Under the pieces are notes generated by a model, which saw only the letters and a list, made by a program, of their open reading frames with translations, made no database searches and was not told where the DNA came from. From positions 19,405,452-19,469,451 of the forward strand of contig CM066162.1 of NCBI GenBank assembly GCA_033629205.1: 64,000 nt of DNA. Direction: 5' to 3'. The number at the start of each line of letters is the position of its first letter. The first letter of the stretch is position 1. Position numbers and translations under genes: made by a program. The DNA comes from Lithocarpus polystachyus (taxonomy: Eukaryota > Streptophyta > Magnoliopsida > Fagales > Fagaceae). Positions 34,456 to 45,689 of the stretch are shown piece after piece.

Positions 34456-34460
34456 GAAAG

Positions 34461-34754
34461 TTTTTCATATTTTGCCCACAATCAGAACCAACTTTAGCAC
34501 AAGCAAACATTGAAAGAGAAAATTTTGGTTGGCAAGTCAAGTCAACCACTTTTCCTTCAAATAAAAAATTGGGAAAATATTATACCAAATGCTTTTTGTG
34601 TTGTTGTTATGGTGGTAGTGAAAAGTCCAAATGCTTTTTGTGGGTAAAGCCCTTCAACCGAGTTTTTTTTTTTTTTTATTAAAAAAGTGGGGCCATTTTG
34701 TTTTTGATGAAGCAATCTAATATATATGTTCATATGGAATATCCCACATAAGCG

Positions 34755-34798
<44 letters not shown>

Positions 34799-34891
34799 GG
34801 TTCTTGGACTCCATATGGTTCGGCCACTACACGTATTTGATCAACTAATTGTATCTAAGTTAATCCTCCTTAATGGGAATAAATATAAATT
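34461..34891. other. Spacer between the Tat and CACTA elements
   Basis: Unremarkable AT-rich DNA with a (CA)n tract at 34758-34796. No gene seen. Confidence 0.6.
34758..34796. repeat. (CA)n microsatellite
   Basis: About 19 uninterrupted CA units. The overlapping minus-strand VCVCVC frame is an artefact of the repeat. Confidence 0.95.
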
Positions 34892-34904
34892 CACTAGAAC
34901 AAAA

Positions 34905-35423
34905 TGTATTTTCAGTGACAAAAAAATTTGTCACTAAAAGTCCAGTTTTTCGTTGCTAAAAATCTTTAGCAACGAAACTCATTTCCTCGCTAAAACCTCG
35001 TCGCTGAAACCTCGTCGCTAAAAGTCCTGATGACGAAAAATTTCGGCACTAAAAGTCCAATTTGTTAAATAAATAAAAAACTTTTAGCGATGAAAACATT
35101 TCGTCGCTAAATGTTTTTCTCACTAGAAACATTATTTAGTGACGAAAATATTTCGTCACTAAAAACACTTTAGTTTATTAAATCATTTAGTGACGAATAA
35201 TTTCATCACACAAACTATTTTCAGGTACATATAGTGACGAAAAAGTTTGTCACTAAAACTATTTTTAAGAAAATTCAGGCACATATAGTGACAAATTTTC
35301 GTCACTAAAACCATTTCTTACAAAATTTTGCTACATTTAGAGATGAAATATTTCGTCACTAAAACAATTTTTTGTTGCTATATTTGTGATGAAAAAATTT
35401 GTCGCTAAAACTTATTTTCTGTT
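34905..35423. repeat. Left subterminal repeat array of the CACTA element
   Basis: Roughly eight degenerate copies of a palindromic unit occur, such as GTGACGAAAATATTTCGTCAC and TTTAGCGATGAAAACATTTC. In CACTA elements such subterminal motifs are bound by the transposase. Confidence 0.85.
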
Positions 35424-35432
35424 TTTATTTTT

Positions 35433-36981
35433 GGCGTAAATACACTTTTGGTCCCTACATTTTGGGTCATTTCTCGATTTGGTCCCTAAACTAATTTTGC
35501 TCCTAGGTCAGTCCTTGAAATCAAAAAAATCGATTCTATTTTGGTCCCTGCCGTCAACCCACTAACAGAAAAATCCTACGTGGCTAACAGAGCATAAGTG
35601 GCATGTTAGATGCTGACGTGGCTAATAATTTAATAATAAAAAATTTTATTTAATTTTTAAAAATGCCACCTCAACTCCACGTAAGTTTCTAAATTAAAAT
35701 ATAATAATAATTTATCGGTTTTAATCAAATAAAAAAGAGGAAAAAAAAAATTGAAAATAAAATCAATTAAGATCTGTGTTCATCTTGATCATTAACACAT
35801 ATAAACAACAACCCAGAATATTCAATACAAGAACAAAAGAATTGAAACCCATAATATTCCAAAATTTGTACCCAAATTCTTCCACAAAAATCAATTATAT
35901 ATTCAACCAAAATTATTATCCAAAACCATCTCTTTCCCAAATACCCATCAAAATTCTCAATATAGCATAATGGAGGAGAGGTAGAGATATGGCTTCGTCG
36001 TGGGGACTGACTTGGGCTTCACAACACCCACTACCTGAGGCTTCACAACACCAACTACCTAAGGTTTCACCGTTAGAAACAATCCGGGCTTCGTCGTGAG
36101 GACCGATCTAGGCTTTGCACTTGAGGCTTCACCATGGGGACCATCACAACAACATAGCCAGCACAACCACCAATCCTTCGCAACCACCACCACCACCTGT
36201 CTGGGGTTTCATAGCAACACAACATACCCACAAATCCAAACCAACCCACCACCCCAAACCGATCCTTCGCAACCACTACCCCACCGGTCTTAGGTTTCAC
36301 TATAGGACAACACACCTATAAATCCACAACCCACAAATCCAAACCGACCCACCACCCCAAACCGATCCTTCGCCTCCACTAATCCATAAAACTCCATGGT
36401 TGAGCTTGAGAACTTAATCCACAAAACCCCATTTCAAAGCATTCAATCGGCTAGGAGAGTTTATCAAAAAAACAAAACAAAAAAACAAAAAGAAAAAGAA
36501 TCGGATAAGGGAGAAAGATCAAAGAGGGAGAATGTAAATCGGCATAGAGAGAGAGAAAGAAGAGAGTGAGAAGAATGAAAATAACTTTTTTAATTTAATA
36601 ATTTTATTTTATTAGCTTTGACATTTTAATAATTTAATAACTTTTAACAATTCAAATATTTGTTTTTAATTGTTTTTTTAATATTTTAATTAGATTAATG
36701 TTTATTTTTAATTTGTTCTAACCTAGCATTTTTTATTAATTTAAATGCTGACATGGATGCTGACGTGGTATTTTTATTATTAAATTATTAGTAAAATCAG
36801 TATCTAACATGCCACTTATGCACTCTGTTAGCCACGTAGGATTTTTCTGTTAGTGGGTTGATGGCAGAGACCAAAATAGAATCGATTTTCTAATTTCAAG
36901 GACTGACTTAAGAGCAAAACCAATTTAGGGACCAAATCGAGAAATAGCCCAAAATGTAGGGACCAAAAGTGTATTTACGCC
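35433..36981. mobile_element. Non-autonomous Mutator-like element, 1.55 kb
   Basis: Long terminal inverted repeats of about 215 bp start GGCGTAAATACACTTTTGGT on both strands and include GGTCCCTACATTTTGGG and ACTAACAGAAAAATCCTACG. TTTATTTTT at 35424-35432 and at 36982-36990 is a perfect 9-bp duplication, typical of MULEs. The interior (about 35680-36760) has repeated GGCTTCACAACACC/CCACCAC text and a GA-rich stretch, and no transposase. Confidence 0.93.
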
Positions 36982-36990
36982 TTTATTTTT

Positions 36991-38716
36991 TTCATGACTT
37001 TGATATTAACCTGTAACCTGTCATTACATTATTAAAACCTCACATTTGAATAACACATTTATTTTAACAACATATTTATAAAAAAATATCCATACATTCC
37101 ACAAGTAAAACATAAAACAAGTATCCAATTCAAACTCATTCCATACAATAATTGTTTGCAACACATACAATAACCCAAGATGTTTTATAACAATATAAAA
37201 AGTGTAGCATAATATAATTAGATCTAACGGAAGATGTCCTCATATGTCTTCAAGTAATGCCAAAAGTAAATCCCCTAAAAGCCACCAATAAGAAATCTAC
37301 ACAAATATAAAAATAATACTACATTAAAACTGTAAAGTAAAAACATTAACTATGTTATAAGAAACATTTCTAACAATACATTAAGAGTAGCCACACCAAT
37401 GAATTAAAATCACAACTCCTAATGTATAAGTTGTAGAAAGCAAATATAGATTTTCAAGTGTAATATAATACAATTAGTTTCAAATAACGCATCAAAAAAA
37501 GTAGTCACACCATGTAGTGTGGGTCAATTGCTAAAATAAAAGTACTAACCAATAAGTGTTTTAACTTGAAGATGAACCACCCCACAGGTAAGAGCGTCAT
37601 CATAACCTTTACTCCTCAAAAAGTTAAGAATATTCTTTTGGACCTCTTCTTGTGTTCTTCACCTTGTTCCTCACAATTTCTTCAGCCACAAAAGAGAAAG
37701 AGAGCTGGAAATAAAAGAAAGATAACTTTTAGTTAGCTTTAGACCACATACAAAAGGGAAAAAAAATACTTTTAGTTTACTAAGAAATGGGTAACCCACC
37801 AAAAAAAAATCTCAACCAAAATTAGCTCACTACTTAAGCTTAAGCACAAACAAAACCAATAACAAACACATAACAACCAAAGGGAGTACAAAAAAGCAAA
37901 ACATAAAAAGACCCATGAATAATCTTACCTTTATGATTATATATGACCAGTGTCCAATTCTTGTTCACAACAACATTTGAGATCACTTCACTTGTGTTTG
38001 TTTCAAAACAAAGTGTTAGGTTTGGCTCTTTCTAAAGACTAAACTCAAAAGTAGTTAAGAAAAACAAGGAATGTAGGAATTGCAATAATGGTAATAATTG
38101 GTGGAGGGACTAATTAGTTGAACAAACAAATTAGTACAAATTCCATAATGAGCTTTGTGTTCCATCTACTGTAACTACAAACAACTATATATAACTATAA
38201 AAACAAAATAGTCTTATTAGTAGTAATTCAAATCAAAGAATATGACCCTTAACTGACTTCCTTCGCACCGGTGGTGCCTAAAATTTTTAATTTCTTGTTT
38301 GTTAAATTTTATGCTTTTTAAATTAAGATATTTGATTTAATAACTATAGTAACAAACATATTTTAATTCCTCTGATTAAGGAAACACACAGAAAAAAGAA
38401 CAAACCATTCACATAAAATTAGCTTACAAGAAATACAGAACTAAACTAAAAATTATGCAACTCAACATTATAAAATCCACAAACCCCAATGGAGAAAAAT
38501 AAAATCCACAATCAAACAAAGGAATTCAAGTCATAATCCAACTCACATATATTGAGTCAACCCATAATTCGTAAGATCTCAAAATTCCCATTCCAATTCG
38601 ACAGAGTCAAACACAAACAACATCATATATTAGCAAAGTCGAAAGTTAGAAATTATCAATCAACCATCACACAAATCGCACCAAATCGAAACCCCATATT
38701 TTTTTTTTTAATCTTT
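36991..38716. other. CACTA interior, no gene recognised
   Basis: AT-rich. A stretch at 37570-37700 has somewhat gene-like composition on the minus strand but breaks after a few dozen codons. It may be a transposase relic; I cannot place it in a family. Confidence 0.4.
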
Positions 38717-39274
38717 TTATAATAGAAGCGTGCATACGTATAAGTACAATCCATATTGAAAGAGAAGAAATGAAACCCAATGAAGGGAATTGAAATTGGT
38801 TTTTTTTTTTAAGTAGTAGAAAGAAAAAATGAACAAACCCCTTTTTCTTTTAGGAGAATCGTGTGCGTGGGAGCTAATTGGAAACGGTGGCGATGATGGG
38901 GTTAGGTTTAGGATTGGGGTTATGGCTGAGGCTGTTGGTGTGGCTATCGTTGGAGAAGATGAGAGGGAGATCGTGGGACACGTCGACGGCGTCACTGTCG
39001 TTGAGGTCGGTGGTGCTAAGGTTGATGCAGGAATAGCAAAGGGAGGCGAAAGGTCGCCGGTGCAAAGGGAGGCGAAGGGTCGCCGATGAGAAGAAAGGCG
39101 AAGGGTCGCTAGTGCGAAGGAAGGCGAAGCGTCGCTAGTGCGAAGGAAGGTGAAAGGTCCGGTGCGATTTGGAGTGGGTATCAGTGTGAGGGAGAGTGGG
39201 TATCGGTGTGAGGGAGAGAGTGGGTATTGCTGAATGAGTGAGGGAAAAAAGGAGCTGAGTGATATATAGGACAT
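38717..39274 (-). CDS. Hypothetical Ser/Thr/Pro-rich ORF inside the CACTA element
   Basis: This is a 185-residue open frame beginning MSYISLSSFFPSLIQQYPLS. It is rich in Ser, Thr and Pro and has no domain I recognise. Part of it is made from a 26-bp tandem repeat (39044-39165), which explains recurring SFALATLRLSSHRR-like text. GC content is higher than in the surroundings. It might be the first exon of an old CACTA gene or a captured host fragment, or it may be open only because of composition. Confidence 0.25.
   Translation of the reverse strand: MSYISLSSFFPSLIQQYPLSPSHRYPLSLTLIPTPNRTGPFTFLRTSDASPSFALATLRLSSHRRPFASLCTGDLSPPFAIPASTLAPPTSTTVTPSTCPTISLSSSPTIATPTASAITPILNLTPSSPPFPISSHAHDSPKRKRGLFIFSFYYLKKKTNFNSLHWVSFLLFQYGLYLYVCTLLL
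39044..39165. repeat. 26-bp tandem repeat, about 4.7 units
   Basis: AGGCGAA (or AGGTGAA) starts units at 39044, 39070, 39096, 39122 and 39148, a strict 26-bp spacing. The consensus contains GGTCGCTAGTGCGAAGGA. Confidence 0.92.
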
Positions 39275-39438
39275 CTATAGTGACGACTTGAGTTTCATCA
39301 CTATTGCTTGCCTTTAGCGATGAATCTGAGTTCGTCGTAGATAATCGTCACTAATCTTCTGTTTTTCTTTTCAGCTATGACATATTTTCGTCACTAATTG
39401 TCTTCTTCAACGACGAAACGGATTTCGTCACTAATAGT
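39275..39438. repeat. Right subterminal array of the CACTA element, inner part
   Basis: TAGTGACGACTTGAGTTTCA, TTTAGCGATGAA and AACGACGAAACGGATTTCGT are copies of the palindromic unit found at the other end. The array is cut by a hAT-like element and resumes at 40908. Confidence 0.8.
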
Positions 39439-39991
39439 ATGACTAGCATGGTTTTAAAAACCGATACGGTGAAAGAACCGGAAAAGTGACTGGTTATCGG
39501 TTTTTTGGTTGGACCGGGGTCCGACCAGTGGTTGAACCGGTGATGTCATTAATATTTAATTAATAATTTTTAAATTATTAAAATAAGTTTACAACTAATT
39601 ACGTTTAGTTAAAAAAAATATAGATAATTTTATTTAATTTTTCACATATTATTAAGAATGTTAAAAAAAACAAATTTTAACTAAATATTAATATTATATA
39701 GTAATTATTCTTAAACCATTGAAATAATTCCTCCAATAGAACCAAAAATTGGTTCACAATTTCATTATATCCAAAACTAAATGTTTTAAATAAAGAAAGT
39801 TTAATGTTCATTTGGTAATATCATAAGGATTAAGAGTGAATAAATGGATTTAATAAATCTTTTCCAAAAATTAATAGGATTTATGATTTTTCCTTTAAAA
39901 AAGATGAATGTACCAAATTCAAGAAAAGAAAAGACTCAAAAAGAGGCAATGTGGAATTGTAAAAGATGGTCAGCTCCAATAATTAAAACCT

Positions 39992-40040
39992 AGCTCACCA
40001 TACCTTTTTTTTTTTTTTTTTTTAAAGAAGCTCACCCTAC
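39992..40040 (-). mobile_element. Short T-run insert with 12-bp direct repeats
   Basis: AGCTCACCATAC (39992-40003) and AGCTCACCCTAC (40029-40040) flank a 25-bp insert made mostly of a T-run followed by AAAGA. One mismatch. It has the same architecture as the insert that begins 15 bp further on. Confidence 0.5.
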
Positions 40041-40054
40041 TTTATTACACCACA

Positions 40055-40102
40055 AATACACACATATGTTTCTAAAAAAAGAAAAAAAAAATACACACAT
40101 AT
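40055..40102 (+). mobile_element. Short A-tailed insert with perfect 13-bp repeats
   Basis: AATACACACATAT at 40055-40067 and again at 40090-40102 flank a 22-bp insert, GTTTCT followed by A-rich sequence with a single G. Confidence 0.55.
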
Positions 40103-40482
40103 TCTCCCTTACTCCACCGGTATATGCACTCCCAAAAAACAAGTTTCAAACTTCAATATAATTATTAAATGCTCTATCACCAATCCTTGATTCTCTCCAA
40201 TATTAATGAGTAATATTTTAGAATTATTTGAATTATTTAGTCATTTACTCGTAAATTAAGGAAGACTAGGAGGAGGGTATTTAATAAAACTTTCCTTTTA
40301 ATTTTATTTGACCAATAAGATTGATTTTACTTGTGCCAAATTAAAGAGATGAAGGAGGTTACAGCTCAGCACCCAACAAAACTAATAGTCAAATACAACA
40401 AAAAATATCAATCAACCTAAACGTCTCTAATCTCTAGTTTCCACGGCTTCACCTCTCTGGCTCTCTCAATCTCTCTACCCAG

Positions 40483-40485
<3 letters not shown>

Positions 40486-40529
<44 letters not shown>
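40486..40529. repeat. (TC)n microsatellite
   Basis: About 22 uninterrupted TC units inside the hAT-like element. Confidence 0.95.
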
Positions 40530-40532
<3 letters not shown>

Positions 40533-40907
40533 TTCTTTCTCCACGGCCTGAATCTGAAACATCCCCATAAATTTTTTTACAAAACGCTACTGAGTTCCAG
40601 ATCTAGAAAAAAACAAGCAACATTTTGCTGCCTCCCTTCATTGCGCCTCAAGTTCCAGATCTGAGAAAAAAAGAGAGTAATATTTCTGCAAAATAACTCC
40701 ATTCTAGAGCATCATCACAAAATCTGCAAAACCGGTTTAACCGTACCGGTTTTCGGTTATTCAGGTTAAACCAGCGGTTCTCGGTTATTCCCGGTTTTTA
40801 GATGATTTCCGGTTTTTAGCCATAACCGGACCGGATATATGACCGGTTCCCGGTTGAACCGGTCGAACCGACCGGTCCAGTCCGGTTTTTAAAACCATGA
40901 TGACTAG

Positions 40908-41175
40908 CAGCACCTTTAGCGACGAAAGTGTTTTGTTGCAAAAAACTAGAACTTTTAGCGACGAAGAAATTCGTCACTATAGATCCATTTGGTTTCGCGC
41001 CTACACTTTCATTTGGCGCCCTTAATTCAGCACAACCTATAGCGACGAAATCTAAGTTCGTCGCTAAATGTTTCTAATTTTTTTATAAATAGCAACGAAA
41101 TATAAATTTCATCACTATATGGTACTTTTTTGCGACAAAAAAAAAATTTCCTCACTTAAATTCATCACTGTAGTT
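40908..41175. repeat. Right subterminal array of the CACTA element, outer part
   Basis: TTTAGCGACGAAAGTGTTTT, TTAGCGACGAAGAAATTCGT and TATAGCGACGAAATCTAAGT continue the array seen at 39275-39438 up to the right terminus. Confidence 0.85.
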
Positions 41176-41194
41176 ACATTTTGTTATAGCGATT

Positions 41195-42440
41195 AGTCAG
41201 CAACCTATGCAATGCACATGAAAGTTTAATAAGATATGATTTTATATTTTATTTTAAAAAAAAAACTATCTTTTCTCTTTTATTTTGTATATAAATATGA
41301 ACTTTGAAAATTTTGATAGTTATTAATACACATTTATTTTGATTATGTTTGTGTATGAAATACTAAATATAAATTTAATAATAATGGTAGTTACTAATAG
41401 ATATTTATTATGACTATGTTTTTAAATGGAACTATTAAATACATATTTACGTTAATTATTAATATATATTTATTATTATTGCATTTGTATATAAAACTAT
41501 TTATTCTATCATTTAAATAAAATATGATGTGACAAGATTCTAATTGAGAGTTTAAATATAGAATAGAGTTTAATCTCTCAATTATATACATCATACAAAA
41601 TTGTTAGGTCTCAAAAAATTGTGACAAAATATTAATTATGAGCTCAACTAAAGTTAAACATTTTCGATTATTTATTATAGCTATTTATCTCAATTCCTAT
41701 GCAAATAACTTAATAAAAATCACAATATTGCAAACTCTATGCTCTAATATAATCTAGAAGGGTAGAAAAAATGTTTATCTGAACATTCACATATCATTCC
41801 TTCCCCCTAAAATCATGCATCCTACGTTTTCAAAAGATTTTTCTTCATTTTCATTTGGTCAACATCCTTCAATGAGAAAAACTTTCTTGCACATATGAAC
41901 CGACCCAAACATTTCATCACAATTAAATAATAAACTTATAAACACTTGTCTATCTAGTAAAATTTCTGTTATCCCTAACATCTTTTTATATCTGAGATAG
42001 CAAAGTGCGTAATCATAGTAGAATGCAAGGACTCACGATATCCTCGCATCTTAATTCTTACCTAAGTGAGCATATATATCAATTTGAAATTCGGCTTAGA
42101 ATAACCACAATTTTTTTGTATTGTGTTTAAAAGTTGACATATTGGTTTGTAAAGTCTATAGATAATAAAATTTTATAGTACTTCTGATATCACTCTTATA
42201 TTTGAGTTAATAAATTACATAAATATCATATATTGCAGGATTCATGACTTCCTCAATTTCTACCCGAGTGAACATATTAATTCAAATCCCAACTTAAAAA
42301 TGATTGTATCACCAGAAGTCTTATAGCTCAACTATCTCTGTATTTTTAACAGAGAAGTCTAGAATTCAAAGCTCTCTACTCCTAATTATTAATTTTAAAA
42401 GAAGAAATGACTGCAGCATGGTAAAACAATGAATGACAGA
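41195..42440. other. Intergenic DNA, no gene seen
   Basis: Very AT-rich with no supported feature. Confidence 0.6.
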
Positions 42441-42454
42441 GACTGAACTACAAA

Positions 42455-42462
42455 TTTTATTG
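42455..42462 (-). terminator. Polyadenylation signal candidate of the SAUR gene
   Basis: AATAAA is read on the minus strand (plus-strand TTTATT at 42456-42461), about 130 bp beyond the SAUR stop. Confidence 0.4.
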
Positions 42463-42588
42463 CATTGCAGTTTCCTGCAATACACATGAAAATAAATAAA
42501 TACATACATAAACAAAGATTAAGCTATGAAAGTAGCTTGTTATGCTGTTTCTTCAATAGCTTTGCACCACGTTACTTTTACAAGAACC

Positions 42589-42993
42589 TCAATTAACCCC
42601 AACATGATCTGAGTCTCCCTCCTGTTGCCATTGCTCAGCCAATATTCTCTCAAGCTCACTTGGGCGGCAAGGTATTTTTAGTGCACCCTCGTGATCAAAA
42701 CCGTACTCCTCAGCTGCCTGCTCCAACAGCCTTAGAAACGTAGGGTGTGTCAAATAGCTTAAGGGAACCACAAATCTTTTAGGTTCGTCTCCATTCACAG
42801 CAATCACAGAAAAATGTCCTTCCTTTACGTCTTCCGGCACAGAAGATGTGTCACTAACATCTTCATACTCGTCACGATAGGAATTCGATTTCCTACCCAA
42901 TAGAAGACTCTTTTGGAGCTTTTCAACTACATTCTTGAGCTTGGCAATGCCATTCTTTTTCTTATTGCTACAACTGGTTCTGAGCTTAGCCAT
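42589..42993 (-). CDS. SAUR-like auxin-responsive protein
   Basis: This intronless 134-aa CDS encodes a small auxin up RNA (SAUR) family protein. Members restrain PP2C.D phosphatases and so promote plasma-membrane H+-ATPase activity and cell expansion; that role is family knowledge and has not been shown for this copy. The SAUR core is at about residues 58-115: EGHFSVIAVNGDEPKRFVVP, then LSYLTHPTFLRLLEQAAEEY and GFDHEGALKIPC. The N-terminal 55 residues are a basic leader (KKKNGIAKLKNVVEKLQKSL) and an acidic Ser-rich linker (RDEYEDVSDTSSVPED). The ATG starts the typical MAKLR-type leader. A TATA box lies upstream. It is a lone copy here, although SAURs often cluster. Confidence 0.92.
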   Translation of the reverse strand: MAKLRTSCSNKKKNGIAKLKNVVEKLQKSLLLGRKSNSYRDEYEDVSDTSSVPEDVKEGHFSVIAVNGDEPKRFVVPLSYLTHPTFLRLLEQAAEEYGFDHEGALKIPCRPSELERILAEQWQQEGDSDHVGVN

Positions 42994-43052
42994 GACTTTT
43001 TTATGCTTTGTTTGGTATCAATGTTTGTTGCTCTTTTTAGCACGTCAGGTTG

Positions 43053-43062
43053 TAGTATATAT
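43053..43062 (-). promoter_or_regulatory. TATA box of the SAUR gene
   Basis: On the minus strand ACTATATATACT lies about 60-70 bp upstream of the SAUR ATG, with transcription expected about 30 bp further down. I saw no perfect TGTCTC auxin element in the nearest 100 bp. Confidence 0.6.
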
Positions 43063-44646
43063 AGTGTTTAGTAGGGTCAGAGATGAGACTCAGAGATGCG
43101 GTTGCTATGCTAGCTAACATTTAAAATCAAGAAAATTAGGAAATGACATGGTCGGACTGAACTTCAAGTTAAATTTGTCAGACCAGTGCATGTGAGTGTT
43201 ACAACTTACCATGAAACGTCCCTTTTGGCTAGTCACGCCTGCCTCCAAATTATTAACACTGCCACATTCAGTAGCCAATCCATATGACTCTGTTATCTAT
43301 TTAACTTTACTAATTACTAGTAGAATATTCACTATTTATACTTTCGTTAATTAGTGCATTCACGCAGCCGAGAAATTTAATAAATCTCACTAAATTGGAA
43401 AGCAATAAAAACAATTACTTTTTTAGCTTCATGTGCGACTACCCAAAAAAATATTGATCAATTATAATAAAAAAAACTTAATTTCAACATTGTCTTCAAG
43501 CACTCATCAACCCTAGCCATAAGCACAACATCTATTTCAAAAAAGAAAAAAAAAAAGTTTGTAAAGTGTAACATATCTTTCGTACCCTTTAATTAAGTAC
43601 TGTTACAAAATGAGTACATGAAAGCATTTGAATAATAGATCCTTAGTAACAAGGGGTGTGTTTATTATGCACAGAAACTTATGCACGTATGTTATAAATT
43701 GAAATTGTGACTTTACGATTTTTAGTTTAAAACACGCATGTGTGTAAGTTTGTTTTGTTAATATGTGTATAAGGACATTCGTTAGCATTTCTTTATATAT
43801 ATTAATTGTTCATCTTTTATCATAAAATATATATTAAATAAGATAAAAATTAGTAAAGCATATTATATAAAAATTGTGCACTGTAGAATTCTTCCCTAAT
43901 TAAATAATACTTTCTCAAGTTTTATTTTTAATTTCTTTTATTCGATAATTACAATAATGTAAGAGTGGGGATTTGAACTTAGCTCCACTCATAAATGAGC
44001 AATATCATTGAACTATAAAGTTCTTGACAATTTCTAATACTCTATTGTGCAAATGTGACGGATAGAAAATTGTAATTTACTTTTATCTTTTTGATTCACC
44101 TCTATCAATGATCATGGAAGGTTTGGGATTAATTTAGAAATTTCGAGAGACACGTACTGGTGGCATCAATTTTTGTATTCTTTTGGTGCATTAACTCAAA
44201 GTATGCCCCAAAATTTTGTGATCTTAATTACATTCTTCCCCCACTTGGAAGTATGAGGACTCCTTTGTATGGACGACCAAGCCAGTCCAAAGCATTGAGC
44301 TTTTGAAACGTGGTAGCATCGAGATGCCTCTACAAACTACCCCAACCTTCCCTAGGGCCAACATATTACTAGTGCATGTGGATCGATAAGTGCACCATTG
44401 TTAAGTAAACTTAACCTAGCTATTTAGAGTGTTACTAAAACTTACTGGTTTAAAAGTTGTTGCATATTGCGCAGAAAATCTAAGTCAATTGAGGTTGGTT
44501 GAAAGCAGGCCAACGACAATGGTTGTGATCAAGAACGGACTCAGGATTTTAAGTTAAGAAGTGGAGTTTTAAAAAAAATTAAAAAAAAAACTCCAAATAA
44601 ATATTTATATATTATTAATAAACTATTAACTAAGATAAAATAAAAA

Positions 44647-44785
44647 ACACAAAATACTATTGTTTCTCAATACATTGCAATGCAATCACCTATGAAAAGA
44701 TCAACAAAGACAAAAGACACAAAATACTATTGTTTCTTAATACATCATAATGCAATGCAATCATCTACTTTTTTTCTTTTCTTTT
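44647..44785. repeat. 70-bp tandem duplication
   Basis: ACACAAAATACTATTGTTTC starts at 44647 and again at 44717. Both copies continue into AATACAT and TGCAATGCAATCA-type text. Confidence 0.85.
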
Positions 44786-45689
44786 TTAGTTTAGTTTGTA
44801 ACTATTGGGCTGATAGGTTTTTTTTTTTAATTTTTTTAAAAGTTTTGTTTTTGTTAAGTTTTTGAGTTGAGCAGTTGCCAATTATGCTAGGCTGATTGGA
44901 GGAGAGGGGGTCTAAGGTTTTGAAAGAGGAGGGCTCAATAACAAAATTGGAAAAATATATTCACTAAAAAAAAAATTCTTAGGACCGAGGAGCCTGGGGC
45001 CCCCTTGGGATCGTCCTTGGTTGTGACTAGCGGGGTTGATGGCGCCAATGGTAGTGGACCAGTGGTTGCAGGTTTTATTTATTTGTTTGTTTTAGGTAAT
45101 TGCATAAAATTAGAAATTAATTAGATAGTTGAATATGTGATAAGTTTTTATTTGTAGAGTATAGAGTGGAGGTGGGAAAAAAAATGAAAGAAAAAAATAT
45201 ACATTTGGACTATCAGTTCAAATGAGTGTAATAAATGCATCTTGATTATTTATGAAGATGCATCTAAATAACGGAAAATTATTATATACTTCTAGAATAC
45301 CATAAATACGTACTTCTTCCTCTTACATGAATAATGGGTCTCAATAATTAAATTCATGGTGAAACCTACTATTCATGTGAGAGAGGGGACTCCGCATTTA
45401 TGGTACTCCAAGAGTACCAAATAATTTTCTCTAAATAACTGTATTTTTTCTGTGATTATATTATTGAAATAAATAATAAATGCATCATTAGGGTTTTGAT
45501 GAATCATAAAAACCCATATCCACTGAAGCCTCTTCCCTGGCCCAATATCCTGCAAAGATTACATTTTTTGGCTTAAATGTTTCAAAATATACCTTATATC
45601 ACACCATCTCAGGCGGTCCAAATTGGAGACGACTACAAAACAACATATAGTTATGTTTTAACTTAGAAGGTATAAGAAATTCAAAAATG

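Larger units (their letters stand above)
39447..40899. mobile_element. hAT-like non-autonomous element, 1.45 kb
   Basis: The left end reads CATGGTTTTAAAAACCG. The right end, on the other strand, reads CATGGTTTTAAAAACCGGAC. ATGACTAG at 39439-39446 and at 40900-40907 is a perfect 8-bp duplication. The right 170 bp is dense in ACCGGTT/CCGGTTTT words, some of which also occur at the left end. No transposase was found. The interior carries two short A-tailed inserts and a (CT)n tract. Confidence 0.88.
34892..41191. mobile_element. Non-autonomous CACTA (En/Spm) element, 6.3 kb
   Basis: The left end reads CACTAGAACAAAATGTA. The right end, on the other strand, reads CGCTATAACAAAATGTA. Both are followed by a CAGTGA motif at the same distance. 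ATT at 34889-34891 and ATT at 41192-41194 form the 3-bp duplication of CACTA elements. Subterminal arrays of TTAGTGACGAAA/TTTCGTCACTAAA words fill both ends. No transposase was recognised, and the right tip has CGCTA instead of CACTA, so it is likely immobile. Two younger elements sit inside. Confidence 0.85.

Noticed and set aside
36073..36321. Overlapping ORFs in the MULE core
   Set aside because: They are open in three frames on both strands because of the CCACCA-type composition, with no recognisable domain.
34905..41175. GACGAAA/TTTCGTC arrays as a CRISPR-like or satellite array
   Set aside because: The spacing is irregular, units are degenerate and palindromic, and they lie only at the two ends of a CACTA element with a 3-bp duplication.
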